Shown here one piece after another: positions 21,571 to 32,864 of a stretch of 64,000 bases of DNA. Made by a program: the position numbers and the translations under genes. A model generated the notes under the pieces. The model saw only the letters and a program-made list of their open reading frames with translations. It was not told the DNA's origin and ran no database searches. Location of the stretch: the NCBI RefSeq assembly GCF_016808095.1, contig NC_068978.1, positions 29,337,306 through 29,401,305 of the forward strand, written 5' to 3'. This DNA comes from Vigna angularis (lineage: Eukaryota; Streptophyta; Magnoliopsida; Fabales; Fabaceae). Position 1 is the first letter of the stretch. Each line of letters opens with the position of its first letter.

Positions 21571-24057
21571 ATGAGAAGCAGAGAACAGGTTGAAAATCTA
21601 CTTTTTGATCCGGAAATTGAAACAACTGCTCGAAGAAACAACAGCAGAAGAAGGAGACAAAGTAGAGAATCCAGAGAAGCCTCTGCTATTTCTGAAGAAA
21701 ATCTTAACTCTTCATCTGATCAAGAAAGAGAAGAAATGGAAGACAATCGCACTGGAGAAGGTTCTGGGCAAGGAAGACGTACCCTTGCAGATTATAATAC
21801 TTTCTCAGGACCTTTGCACTTCAATAGTATTGCAAGACCAGTGGTGAATGCTGCTAATATGGAGATGAAGCCAGCTCTTATTCATCTGGTGCAGAACAAT
21901 CAGTTTCATGGATTATCCCACGAGAATCCATACACTCACTTGGCTACTTTCATGGAGATCTGTAATACAATGAGGATTCACCAGGTTCCAAATGAAGCAA
22001 TCCGACTCAGTTTATTTCCATTTTCATTGGCTGGTAATGCAAAAATGTGGCTGAATTCTTTTCCAGAGAATAGTCTGACTATCTGGGATGATGTGGTTGC
22101 TAAATTCCTGAACAAGTTCTTCCCTCAGTCCAAAGTCAATAAGGGAAAGCAGGAGATCTCTTCTTTCCAACAGGATGCTGATGAAACTCTAGGTCAAGCA
22201 TGGGATAGATTCAAAGGCCTACTGAGAAAAACCCCTACTCATGGATTTGATGAGCCTACACTGCTAAATCTGTTTCTTGGAGGGTTGAAATCTCAAACAA
22301 AGTTAATGTTAGATGCATCAGCTGGAGGTAGTATCAGATGGAAGACGCCTGAAGAAGCACATGAACTGATTGAAAACATGGCTGCAAATGATAATGAAGT
22401 TCAGAGTGAAAGAGCTCAATTTCAACAAAAAGGTATTCTTCAACTTCAATCTCAAGATGCTTTACTAGCTCAGAACAAGATTATGACTCAGCAACTTGAG
22501 ACATTAATGAAGAAGTTATCTCAGCTGCCTAAAGAACTGCAGAATGTTTCTCAAACTCAACATCAGATGGTTCAGAGTTGTCAATTGTGCGGAGGAAATC
22601 ATAATAATGGTCAATGTGTAGTGCAAAGCATGTCTCATGAAGAAGTACATTATATGGGAAATCAAGGTCAAAGTTTTAATCAAGGATGGAGACCTCATCC
22701 GAGTATGGGACAAGCTGTTTCATTCAACAGACCACCTCCACAGAACTTTCAGCAACAACCTACTCTGACAGACAGAACTTCAAAATTGGAAGAAACTCTT
22801 CAGCAGTTTATGCAGGTATCAATTTCCAACCATAAGAGTACAGAAGCCTCACTTAGGAATTTGGAGATTCAGGTGGGTCAATTAGCTAAAAAGTTGGAAG
22901 AAAAACCAGAGAAGGACTTTGGGGCAAACACTGAAGTAAATCCAAAGGAAGAATGCAATGTTATTACTACAAGATCAGGAAGAATTCTGGAAGAAAGAGA
23001 GAATGAGAAAAAAGTGAGTGAAGAAAAAGATGAGATGAGTAAACAGGGAGATGAAGAAGAAGAGAAAGAGGATAGAGAAAGTGAAAAAGTGAGAGAGGGA
23101 GAGAAAAAGAAAGAACAGATGTATGAGAAACCTCTCCCATATCCAAAGGTTCTCTCTAGAAACGAGAAGGAAAAACAGTTCAGAAGTTTCATTGATATTT
23201 TCAAGAAGTTGGAAATCAAGATGCCCTTCTCAGAAGCACTGAAACAAATACCTGCTTATTCGAAATTCATGAAAGATGTGCTCACGAAGAAGAAAAAGTA
23301 TATTGAGGAAGAAACTATAGAAGTACAGGGCCAGTGCAGTGCTATCATTCAGAAGTTGCTTCCACTAAAGTTTAAAGATCCAGGTAGTTTTACAATTCCA
23401 TGTACCATTGGTAAACTGGCGGTTGGAAAGGCTCTAATTGATCTGGGAGCCAGCATAAATCTGATGCCCCTTTCTATGTTTGAGAAAATTGGTGATCTAG
23501 AGATGAAATCTACACGCATGACTCTACAATTGGCAGATCGATCAATCAAGTATCCTTATGGAGTGGTAGAGGATGTGCTCATAAAGGTAGACAAATTGAT
23601 ATTCCCTGCAGATTTTGTCATCATGGAAATGGAGGAAGACAAAGAAATACCTCTCATTCTAGGACGACCATTCATGAAGACAGCAAAAGTCGTCATTAAT
23701 ATGGATGATGGAACGCTGAAACTGAAAGACAAAGATGAGGAGGTAATTTTTAATGCATTTGATGATGTGCAGCAGTGTAATGAAGAAAAGGCAATTCCTG
23801 AAGCTGCAAATGAAATCATGTGTGTAAGTGATAAATCAGATGACCACCAGTTGTTGATGCAAAGCAAGGAGCCCAGATTAGGAGAGCCAATTATACTGAA
23901 AGATAAGTTGTGGGTTTTCAAAAGCAAAACCAAAGACGGAAGATTTGAAGTTGAAGCTCCTTACTCCAGGGTAACCAGAAAGATATCTAGAAAACAGTGG
24001 AAGAGTTGTTGGTGGAACAGAGGAAAGAAGCTCACCAAAATCAAATATCCACCATGA
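21571..24057 (+). CDS. Gag-protease polyprotein of element A
   Basis: Open frame of 828 codons from the first plausible ATG (MRSREQVENLLFD). Order: basic, acidic and Ser-rich N-terminus (residues 1-75); retrotransposon gag domain (about 95-260, with LFPFSLAGNAKMWLNS and FLNKFFPQSK); Gln-rich helical stretch; zinc-knuckle-like CQLCGGNHNNGQC (C-x2-C-x3-H-x4-C, about 345-357); highly charged Glu/Lys linker (about 490-540); and an aspartic protease block with the motif ALIDLGASINLMP (DLGA active site) near 625. It ends shortly after LILGRPF. RT, RH and INT are absent. Gag forms the particle and the protease cuts the precursor. The last about 55 residues (LWVFKSKTKDGRFEVEAPYS...) look like sequence joined on by a pol deletion. 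Confidence 0.88.
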   Translation: MRSREQVENLLFDPEIETTARRNNSRRRRQSRESREASAISEENLNSSSDQEREEMEDNRTGEGSGQGRRTLADYNTFSGPLHFNSIARPVVNAANMEMKPALIHLVQNNQFHGLSHENPYTHLATFMEICNTMRIHQVPNEAIRLSLFPFSLAGNAKMWLNSFPENSLTIWDDVVAKFLNKFFPQSKVNKGKQEISSFQQDADETLGQAWDRFKGLLRKTPTHGFDEPTLLNLFLGGLKSQTKLMLDASAGGSIRWKTPEEAHELIENMAANDNEVQSERAQFQQKGILQLQSQDALLAQNKIMTQQLETLMKKLSQLPKELQNVSQTQHQMVQSCQLCGGNHNNGQCVVQSMSHEEVHYMGNQGQSFNQGWRPHPSMGQAVSFNRPPPQNFQQQPTLTDRTSKLEETLQQFMQVSISNHKSTEASLRNLEIQVGQLAKKLEEKPEKDFGANTEVNPKEECNVITTRSGRILEERENEKKVSEEKDEMSKQGDEEEEKEDRESEKVREGEKKKEQMYEKPLPYPKVLSRNEKEKQFRSFIDIFKKLEIKMPFSEALKQIPAYSKFMKDVLTKKKKYIEEETIEVQGQCSAIIQKLLPLKFKDPGSFTIPCTIGKLAVGKALIDLGASINLMPLSMFEKIGDLEMKSTRMTLQLADRSIKYPYGVVEDVLIKVDKLIFPADFVIMEMEEDKEIPLILGRPFMKTAKVVINMDDGTLKLKDKDEEVIFNAFDDVQQCNEEKAIPEAANEIMCVSDKSDDHQLLMQSKEPRLGEPIILKDKLWVFKSKTKDGRFEVEAPYSRVTRKISRKQWKSCWWNRGKKLTKIKYPP

Positions 24058-25293
24058 GCTTAACAGGTGTCGAGCTAAAGACGTTAAACAAGCGCTTACT
24101 GGGAGGCAACCCAGCTTTTCTAACTCTATCTATTTATGTTTTCAGCTATTTTGGTTGTGTGGATTGAATCTGAATATGTCTGGTTGTGTGGATTGAATTA
24201 TGTTTCTGCAATGATTTGATTGTGAATTGTGTGTTTGAATTTGAATTTGGAATTCTGTCCATGATAACTGGCATGATTGTGAGATTGTTATTGCAGAATC
24301 TGAGTTTTAGAACTTGTGTTATGATTATATATGAGTTGTTCTTGAATCTGATTGATTGTGACCCAGAAGTTGAATATCTGAGTGTACTGAGACAACTTTG
24401 AAAGCAAGTGAGAAGTTGTTATTACTTGAATTTGGTTTTTGCATAATTCTTATTAACACAGATACATTCTGGTTTAGAAATGAGAAAGGCAGTTGTTTGT
24501 TTTTGAAATTAGCAACTTGGCCAGATGACTTCCCATTTGTGAATATTAATCCTTTGTTATCCTGTTTGAGCCTTATATATATTTGTTGTGAACCCTGAGC
24601 TTCTTACAGAACAATCTACCTTATCCAACACTCTTGGAGAAGAGAACAAGAAACACATTTGTCTAGAGATAGGTAGAAATTAAGTTTGGGGGAAATCAGA
24701 ATCAGTTGAATCTTAAACTGATAAAAAAAAATTGTATTGTATCATGTAAATATGATAAAGTATCAAAGTTAGAGAAAAATTCAAAAAAAAATATATATAT
24801 TATGTGATGAATGAAGAGGTAGTTGATGAATAAAGTTTCAATGTTGTTATGTTCTTGTTCTCCTCTTCTTTAGTGTTGTTTTGTTTCCTTGTAAAACCAT
24901 GTTCCTTCTAGCCAAGCCAAGTTATAACCTGAGAAAGTCCTTTTGATTTAAATCAGAATGTTTGAAGTGTATATGAGATGACTTGCAAAAGTTGATGAAG
25001 TAGTTGATGACACTTTGAGCGTGAATTTGAGTGTAAACACTTGCAGGTTGAGGAAAACACTGATTGAGCACATTTGTACTATTCGTTTTCTGGTTGTCTT
25101 ATCATTTTGGATTCAAGAACTTGTCAATATAGAAGTTATAACATTTGATCTGAATATTTGGAGGTGTAGGTACAATCCTTACTTTTGTGACAGAGATTAT
25201 GTGATGGAATACTAACTGCTTTGTTGGGTTCGTTTTTCTGTTGATATTGTTTATTTTCATGAGGACATGAAAATATGTAAGTTTGGGGGAGTT
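24058..25293 (+). other. Non-coding 3' part of element A with conserved motif and polypurine tracts
   Basis: No ORF of note. 24074-24114 holds a motif shared with element B. A first purine run (AAGTTTGGGGGAAAT) lies near 24682 and the functional tract at 25279-25293. The region aligns over much of its length with the inverted region 28771-29990 of element B. Confidence 0.75.
24074..24114 (+). promoter_or_regulatory. Conserved post-gag motif with hairpin potential
   Basis: GCTAAAGACGTTAAACAAGC, then an AAGCGCTT palindrome and CTGGGAGGCAACCCAG, which can fold as a 5-bp stem with a 6-nt loop. Nearly identical in element B at 29948-29989 (minus). Possible packaging, splicing or RNA-structure signal; the role is inferred only. 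Confidence 0.6.
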
Positions 25294-26512
25294 TGATAGG
25301 TGTAAATTTTACTTGCTTTTGTTACTTAAAATGTTGTGTTTTTGAGTAAGTTTTAGTATTAATTCTCATGAAAAATATATAATTATTGATGTAAGTATAG
25401 TTTGTAATGTTTAAATGTGTGTTTTGATGCTTTTGTGTGTTTATTTTTGCAATAGAATAAGGATTGGATAATATCAAAGAGACCCTGTGTGCATCAGTGG
25501 CCCAGCCAGAGCGCACCAGAGGCCCAGCCAGAAGTGAACCAGTGGCCCAGCGACCAGGAACCAGTGGCCCAGCGAGCCAGTGGCCCAGCCAGAGCGCACC
25601 AGTGGCCCAGCGACCAGGAACCAGTGGCCCAGCGAGCAGGAACCAGTGGCCCAGCGAGCCAGCTCGCCCAGCGAGCGACGCTCGCCCAGCGAGTGGATTC
25701 CTTTCGCCCAGCGAAAAGTCACTTACGACTTTTCTCTTTAAAGACGCGATCCAGAGGCAGAGGGAGGCAGTTCTGGAGGGGAGAAGCCAGGGGGAACTCT
25801 GCAGCTCGTGTCCATGCTCGTTTTGGGTGCTTCGGAGTGGAATTTCACCACTTTCTACCATCCAATCCATCCTTTATCGCTTCTATGATGTATATGTGTA
25901 GCTAGAACTCCATTTCACTGGGGTTGAGAGTACATTTCTGAAACTCTTTGTAATTTCTATATTAATGCATGATCTTGTATGAATTTTGTGTTCTATCTTT
26001 ATTATTCATGCCTATGATGAGAATCTGAGCTATTTGAACGGTTAAATCATTGAGAAATGTATGAGACCGCGGACCTAGGATAGAACTGCTAAAGGATTTC
26101 GAGTCCTAGACATAGGAGGAAATTCTTAGTCATCTGTAACATTGTGATTAAGGCAAATCTGATAACTGAATTATCTAAGAGATTAGGATTTAGTTTGAAT
26201 GATTCTGAACGGTCATCTGAGAGATCAGGACTGCATGCGCCTAGGATGTTGATGCTAAATTTTGAGGAATTGTGTTAGTAGAAAAATTACTTGAGTGATG
26301 AACTTGAAAATCAACCCCAGTGAACTTTAATTCATCTGTTTTTACCACTTTAATTTCATCTGTATGCAAATCTTACTTGTGTTGTAAAATTAATCGCTAA
26401 ATTAGTAAACTTTAATCATTCTGTGAATCAAAACAAATCTCTTGGGAAAACGATTTCCGGACTTACCGGTTTATTACTTGTACGATTCGGTACACTTGCC
26501 GAGGTCTCAACA
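25294..26512 (+). repeat. 3' LTR of element A
   Basis: 1219 bp. Nearly identical to the 5' LTR; the minisatellite (about 25490-25715) is shorter by about one unit. Confidence 0.9.
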
Positions 26513-27289
26513 GGCAACTTCACTGACTGGCCTTGAACCCACAAGAAACAGACTCGAGCTATTAACCTCACGGATAATAGCAACTGTTTTTGCTACATTT
26601 TTAACTATTCTTTCTTCATAGTTGATGGAGTCATCATTGGTTGTTTTCACTTTAAGTTCATCGAGGAATTGCTCATCCTGTGAGACTAGTTTGGTGCTGA
26701 AGGAGGAATTACCCACATCAACTCTTAAAATCTCTGCTTGATTAGGTGGTTCAACTATAAAGCGAATAACCAACAATCTGATGCTCAGCCATACGACCTC
26801 CGTAAGCAAGGGCTTCACGATCATCACCACCACCAAAGAAAAGCACTACAACACAGTAAGAAACATTACTTGCAGAGACATGGGAGGTACCACCGAGCCC
26901 CCGATCAACAAAAATTCCAACTGAGCGTGGTGCATGCTCAAGTACTCTTTTGTTAACCCATCGAAAATCATTTCTAGTGTTATTTAGTGAACCATCCAAA
27001 CTTTGCTGCTTATGAAATGGAAGAATGATGATTGCGGCTTCCTTCCTCTCAACAGTTGCACAAATGTCTTCATGTATGTTAGCCATAGCTGAGATGGCGG
27101 TCATTGGCCGGATGGACACTTGACTTAGTTGCTTATAAGCCTCAAACGCTACAATAACATGGTTAGAAGGTGAATGAGAACCTTTGTTCAAGAATGGCAA
27201 CTCATTTCTTCTTGCCTTATGTACCATTAATATAGATGAGGACCTCTCAGAGAATTCTTTAAGGTGCATTGCATACACACAAAGATCAT
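26513..27289 (-). pseudogene. Captured CHX antiporter, middle segment
   Basis: Minus strand encodes the cytosolic C-terminal domain of a CHX-family monovalent cation/H+ antiporter: LCVYAMHLKEFSERSSSIL, VIVAFEAYKQLSQVSIRPMT, HEDICATVERKEAAIIILPFH, DFRWVNKRVLEHAPRSVGI, VDRGLGGTSHVSASNVSY and LFFGGGDDREALAYGGRMA. A frameshift near 26790 moves the frame to LLVIRFIVEPPN...SSSLFLVGSRPVSEVA. In plants these proteins exchange K+/Na+ for H+ at endomembranes. Here only a fragment remains and it is not expressible as an antiporter. The segment is bounded by the target duplications of both nested LTR elements. Confidence 0.9.
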
Positions 27290-28770
27290 TGTTGAGACCT
27301 CGACAAGCGTACCGGATCGTTCATGTAATATAAAATGGTAAATCCAAGTATCGTTTTCCCAAGAGATTTGTTTTGATTCACAGATTGATTAAAGTTTACT
27401 AATTTAGCGAATAATAAATGTAATTTTGTAACAAACTTAAGATTTGCATACAGATGAAATTAAAGTGGTAAAAACAGTCGAATTAAAGTTCACTGGGGTT
27501 GAAATTCAAATTCATCACTCCGGTAATTTTCTACTAACACAATTCCTCAAAATTAAGCATCGACATTCTAGGCGCATGCAACCACTGATCCCTAAGATGA
27601 CAGTTCAGAATCACTCAAACTAAATTACTAATCCCTTAGCTAATTCAGTTATCAGATTTGCCTTAAACACAATGTCACAGATGACTAAGAATTCCCTCCT
27701 ATGTCTAGGACTCGAAATCCTTTAGCAGTTCTATCCTAGGTCCGCGGTCTCATACATTTCCCAATGATTTAACCGTTCAAATAGCTCAGATTCCCATCAT
27801 AGGCATGAGTAATAAGGATAGAACACATAACTCAAACAAGTTCATGCATTAATAGAGAAATTACATAGAAGTTCAGAATTTTACTCTCAACCCCAGTGAA
27901 ATGGAGTTCTAGCTACACATATACATTATAGAAGCGATAAAGCATGGATTGGACGGTGGAAATTGGTGGTTTTCCACCATGGAAGCACCTAGACACGAGC
28001 ACTGCAGCGACCTCTGGTCTCCTCCCCTCCAGACTTCTTCATTTCTGCCTCTGGATCGCGTTTTTAAAGAGAAGGGCCGTAAGTGATTTTTCGCTGGGCG
28101 ACGAACGTACGTTCGCTGGGCGAGCGTCCGTCGCTGGGCGACGAACGTACGTTCGCTGGGCGAGCGTCCGTTGCTGGGCGACGAACGTACGTTCGCTGGG
28201 CGAGCGTCCGTCGCTGGGCGAGTGTCCTAGCTCGCTGGGCGAGCGTCAACTGTTGAGTCACGAGCGTTCGTTCGCTGGGCAAGCGTCCACCGCTCGCTGG
28301 ACGAGCGTCCTCGCTGGTCGACGAGCGTCCTCTCGCTGGGCGAGCATCCACTTGCTGGTCACGGGCGTTCACTCGCTGGACGAGCGTCCACTGCGAGCTG
28401 GACGAGCGTCCTCGCTGGGCGACGAGCGTCCACTCGCTGGGCGACGAACGTCCACTCGCTGGGCGACGAACGTCCGTTCGCTGGACGACGAGCGTCCACT
28501 TGCTGGGCGACGAACGTCCGTTCGTTGGGCGAGCGTTCGTTCAGGCTATGTGATCCTTCTGACTTCGGCAAATAACGCTCTCCAAGTCTGTGATAGTATC
28601 CAATCCTTATTCTACTACGAAATAAGCAAACAAAAGCATCAAAACACACTTAAACAATCAAAACTATATTTACATCAACAATTATATACTTTTCATGAGA
28701 ATTAACACTAAAACTCACTCAAAAGCACGACAATTTAAGCAACAAATATAAGCAAAGTTCACACCTATCA
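27290..28770 (-). repeat. 3' LTR of element B
   Basis: 1481 bp. Contains a GC-rich minisatellite at about 28085-28545 built on CGCTGGGCGACGAACGTCC/CGCTGGGCGAGCGTCC units. Confidence 0.88.
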
Positions 28771-29947
28771 AACTCCCCCAAACTTATATATTTTCATGTC
28801 CTCATGAAAATAAACAATAACAAAAGAAAACGAACCCAACAAAGCAGTTAGTATTCCATCACATAATCTCTGTCACAAAAGTAAAGATTGTACCTACACC
28901 TCCAAATATTCAGATCAAATGTTATAACTTCTATATTGACAAGTTCTTGAATCCAAAATGATAAGACAACCAGAAAAAGAATAAAACAAATATGCTCAAT
29001 CAGTGTTTACCTCCACCTGCAAGTGTTTACACTTTAATTCACGCTCAGAGTGTCATCAACTACTTCATCAACTTTTGCAAGTCATCTCATAAACAATTCA
29101 CATATTCTGATTTAAATCAAAAGGACTTTCTCAGGTTATAACTTGGCTTGGCTAGAAGAAACATGGTTTTACAGGGAAACAAAACAACACTAAAGAAGAG
29201 GAGAACAAGAACATAACAACATTGAAACTTTATTTATCAACTTCCTCTTCATTCATCACATAACACATTTTCTGAATTTTTCTATAACTTTGATATATTT
29301 ATTTTTTTTTCTTTTTTTTTCAGATTGTTTTTCATCAGTTTAAGACTCAACTGATTATGATTTCCCCCAAACTTAATTTCTACCTATATCTTGACAAATA
29401 TGTTTCTTGTTCTCTTCTTCTAGAGTGTTGGATAAGGTAGATTGTTCTGTAATAAGCTGAGGGTTCACAAAAATATATATAAGGCTCAAACAGGATAACA
29501 AAGGATGAATATTCACATATGGATAGTCATTTGGCCAAGTAGTTAATTTCAAAAAAAAACAACTGCCTTTCTCATTTCTAAACCAGAATGCAACTGTAAT
29601 AATAAGAATTATGCAAAAACCAAATTCATAGCAATAACAACTTCTCACTTGCTTTCAAAGCTGTCTCAGTACACTCAGATATTCAACTTCTGGGTCACAA
29701 TCAATCAGATTCAAGAACAACTCATATATAATCATAACACAAGTTCTAAAACTCAGATTTTGCAATAACAATCTCACAATCATGCCAGTTATCATGGACA
29801 GAATTCAAAATTCAAATTCAAACTTCAAACACACATTTCACAATCAAATCATTGCAGAAACATAATTCAATCCACACAACCAAACAGATTCAGATTCAAT
29901 CCACACAACCAAAATAACTGAAAACAAAAATAGATAGAGTTAGAAAG

Positions 29948-29989
29948 TTGGGTTGCCTCCCAGTAAACGCTTGTTTAACGTCTTTAGCT
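29948..29989 (-). promoter_or_regulatory. Conserved post-gag motif in element B
   Basis: Minus strand reads GCTAAAGACGTTAAACAAGC followed by GTTTACTGGGAGGCAACCCA; same place and same hairpin core as in element A. Confidence 0.6.
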
Positions 29990-29994
29990 TGACA

Positions 29995-32671
29995 CTAAGA
30001 AGCTCTCTGTGGTTGAGCCAATGGTTTGAAATCATCCTTCATGAATATTATATGCATGGAATAAGAAGAAGGACTTATTCCTTTCAGATCAGAATTTGAC
30101 CAACCTACAGCTTCTTTGTCCACTTTCAAGAATTCAGTTAACTTTTCTCCCTCCAGAGTGGATACAACATTGTTGATGATCACAGGTTTATTGTCATCTT
30201 TGTCAAGAAAAAGCATACTTCAAATGTGAAAGTAGCAACTTCAAGTCCAGCTTCTTTTCTTTTATCTCTTTTTCATCAGATGGAATCTCCTCTAAAGCAT
30301 CCAGACTCTGTATACATTCATCAATTAATTTCTCTTCATCTGCAAGTAAAAATTCACAAGCATCAACAAGAGTTCTTTCAAGAGGTGATGATATATGCAT
30401 CGTCTTCTGTGTAATTATGCAGACTTCCTCAAGTTCATCAGTTTGAAAGCATGTATCTTCATCATTTGGGTGAGACATTGCTTCAAAAACATTGAAATTT
30501 ACTTCTTCATTCTCAACTCTCACTTTAAGCTTTCCATCATCAACATCAATCAACACTCGAGCAGTCTTCATGAATGGCCTTCCCAAAATCAAAGGAATTT
30601 CTGTATCTTCTTCCATCTCCATGACAACAAAATCCACTGGAAATAAGAATTTGTCTACCTTTACCAGAACATCTTCTACTACTCCATGCGGATATTTGAT
30701 TGATCTGTCTGCTAATTGTAGAGTCATGCGTGTGGGTTTCAACTCTAATTCTCCAATCTTCTTAAACATTGACAGAGGCATAAGATTGATACTGGCTCCA
30801 AGATCAATTAACGTCTTCCCAATAGCCAGTTTACCAATGGTGCATGGAATTGTAAAACTGCCTGGATCTTTAAACTTTGGTGGAAGTAACTTCTGAATGA
30901 TAGCACTGCACTGGCCTTGTACTTCTATAGTTTCTTCCTCAATATACTTTCTCTTCTTTGTGAGCAAATCTTTCATGAATTTCGAGTAAGAAGGTATTTG
31001 CTTCAGTGCTTCTGAGAAGGGCATCTTGATTTCCAATTTCTTGAAAATATCAATGAAACTCTTGTATTGTCTTTCCTTCTCCTTTCTAGAGAAAACATTT
31101 GGATATGGAAGAGGTTTCTCATACACCTGTTCTTTCTTTTTCTCTCCCTCTCTCTCTTTTTCACTTTCTCTATCCTCTTTCTCTTAATCTTTATCTCCCT
31201 CTTTACTCATCTCATTTTTTTCATTCTCTTTTTCTTCCAGAATTCTTCCTGACCTTGTAGTAATAACATTCCAGTCTTCCTTTGGATTTACTTCAGTGTT
31301 TGCCCCAAAGTCCTTCTCTGGTTTTTCTTCCAACTTTTTAGCTAATTGACCCACCTAAATCTCCAAATTCCTAAGTGAGGCTTCTGTACTTTTATGGTTG
31401 GAAATCGATACCTGCATAAACTACTGAAGAGTTTCTTCCAGTTTTGAAGTTCTGTCTGTCAGAGTAGGTTGTTGCTGAAAGTTCTGTGGAGGTGGTCTGT
31501 TGAAAGGAACAACTTGTCCCATACTCGGATGAGGTCTCCATGCTTGATTAAAACTTTGACCTTGATTATAATTCGTCTGAAGACCTTGATTTCCCATATA
31601 ATTTACTTCTTCATGAGACATGCTTTGCACTACACATTGACCATTGTTATGATCTCCTCCGCATAATTCACAACTTTGGAAACTCTGATGTTGAGCTTGA
31701 GAAACATTCTGCAGTTCTTTAGGTAGCTGAGATAACTTCTTCATTAATGTCTCAAGTTACTGAGTCATAATCTTGTTCTGAGCTAGTAAAGCATCTTGAG
31801 ATTGAAGCTGAAGAACACCTTTTTGTTGAAATTGGGCTCTTTCACTCTGAACTTCATTATCATTCGCAGTCATGTTTTCAATTAGATCATGTGCTTCTTC
31901 AGGTGTCTTCCATCTGATATTACCTCCAGCTGATGCATCTAACATTAACTTTGTTTGAGATTTTAGCCCTCCAAGAAACAGATTTAACATTGTAGGCTCA
32001 TCAAATCCATGAGTAGGGGTTTTTCTCAGTAGGCCTTTGAATCTATCCCATGCTTGACCTAGAGTTTCATCAGCATCCTGTTGAAAAGACGAGATCTCCT
32101 ACTTTCCCTTATTGACTTTGGACTGAGGGAAAAACTTATTCAGAAATTTAGCAACCACATCATCCCAGACTGTCAGACTATTCTCTAGAAAGGAATTCAG
32201 CCACATTTTTGCATTACCAGCCAATGAGAATGGAAATAAGCTGAGTCGGATTGCTTCATCTGGAACCTGGTGAATCCTCACTGTATTACAGATCTCCATG
32301 AAAGTAGCCAAGTGAGTGTATGGATTCTCGTGGGATAATCCATGAAACTGATTGTTCTGCACCAGATGAATAAGAGCTGGCTTCATCTCCATGTTAGCAG
32401 CATTCACCACTGGTCTTGCAATACTGTTGAAGTGCAGAGGTCCTGAGAAAGTATTATAATCTGCAAGAGTACGTCTTCCTTGCCCAGAACCTTCTCCTGT
32501 ACGATTATCTTCCATTTCTTCTTTTTCTTGCCCAGATGAAAAGTCCAGAATTTCTTCAGAGATAACAGAGGATTCTCTACTTTGTCTTCTTCTTCTACTG
32601 TTGTTCCTTCGAGCAGTTCTTTCAATTTCCGGATCAAAAAGTAGATTTTCAACCTGTTCTCTGCTTCTCAT
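29995..32671 (-). pseudogene. Gag-protease (plus RT start) of element B, with nonsense codons
   Basis: Collinear with the element A polyprotein from MRSREQVENLLFD. It is broken by TAG at 32099-32101, TAA at 31757-31759, TAG at 31421-31423, TAG at about 31355-31357 and TAA at about 31184-31186. The protease ALIDLGASINLMP-type block survives (as TLIDLGASINLMP). After a frameshift near 30205 the frame runs into the N-terminus of an Athila-type reverse transcriptase (KPVIINNVVSTLEGEKL...AVGWSNSDLKGISPS) and stops at 29995. So B kept about 60 residues of RT that A lost. The rest of pol is deleted. Confidence 0.85.
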
Positions 32672-32864
32672 ACAAAACACAAACTAAAAAGAAACAATGC
32701 AAAAAGACACAATTTCTACAGATGGATAACAATTATGCATAAAAATTCAAATACAGTCACAATAAACACTTAAACAAAAAAAATAACTAAAATCAACTAA
32801 ACCAGATAAACAACAAACAATCAACGAAAACAAAAACAAATCCCCGGCAACGGTGCCAAAAACT

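Larger units (their letters stand above)
20137..26512 (+). mobile_element. Athila-like gag-protease-only LTR retrotransposon A
   Basis: LTRs 20137-21377 and 25294-26512 start TGATAGGTGT and end GGTCTCAACA. The 5-bp duplication is GGCAA (20132-20136 and 26513-26517). A tRNA-type primer site TGGCGCCGTTGCCGGGGA lies at 21384-21401, just after the 5' LTR, and a polypurine tract (AGTTTGGGGGAGTT) just before the 3' LTR. One intact gag-protease ORF; no reverse transcriptase, RNase H or integrase. The LTRs differ by only a handful of substitutions plus one repeat-length change, so the insertion is recent. It needs enzymes supplied by another element. Confidence 0.9.

Noticed and set aside
27944..28705. 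253-codon ORF with Arg/Ser-rich repeats (and the similar one at 33519-33941)
   Set aside because: Same reason: tandem CGCTGGGCGA units in the element B LTR read open in several frames on both strands.
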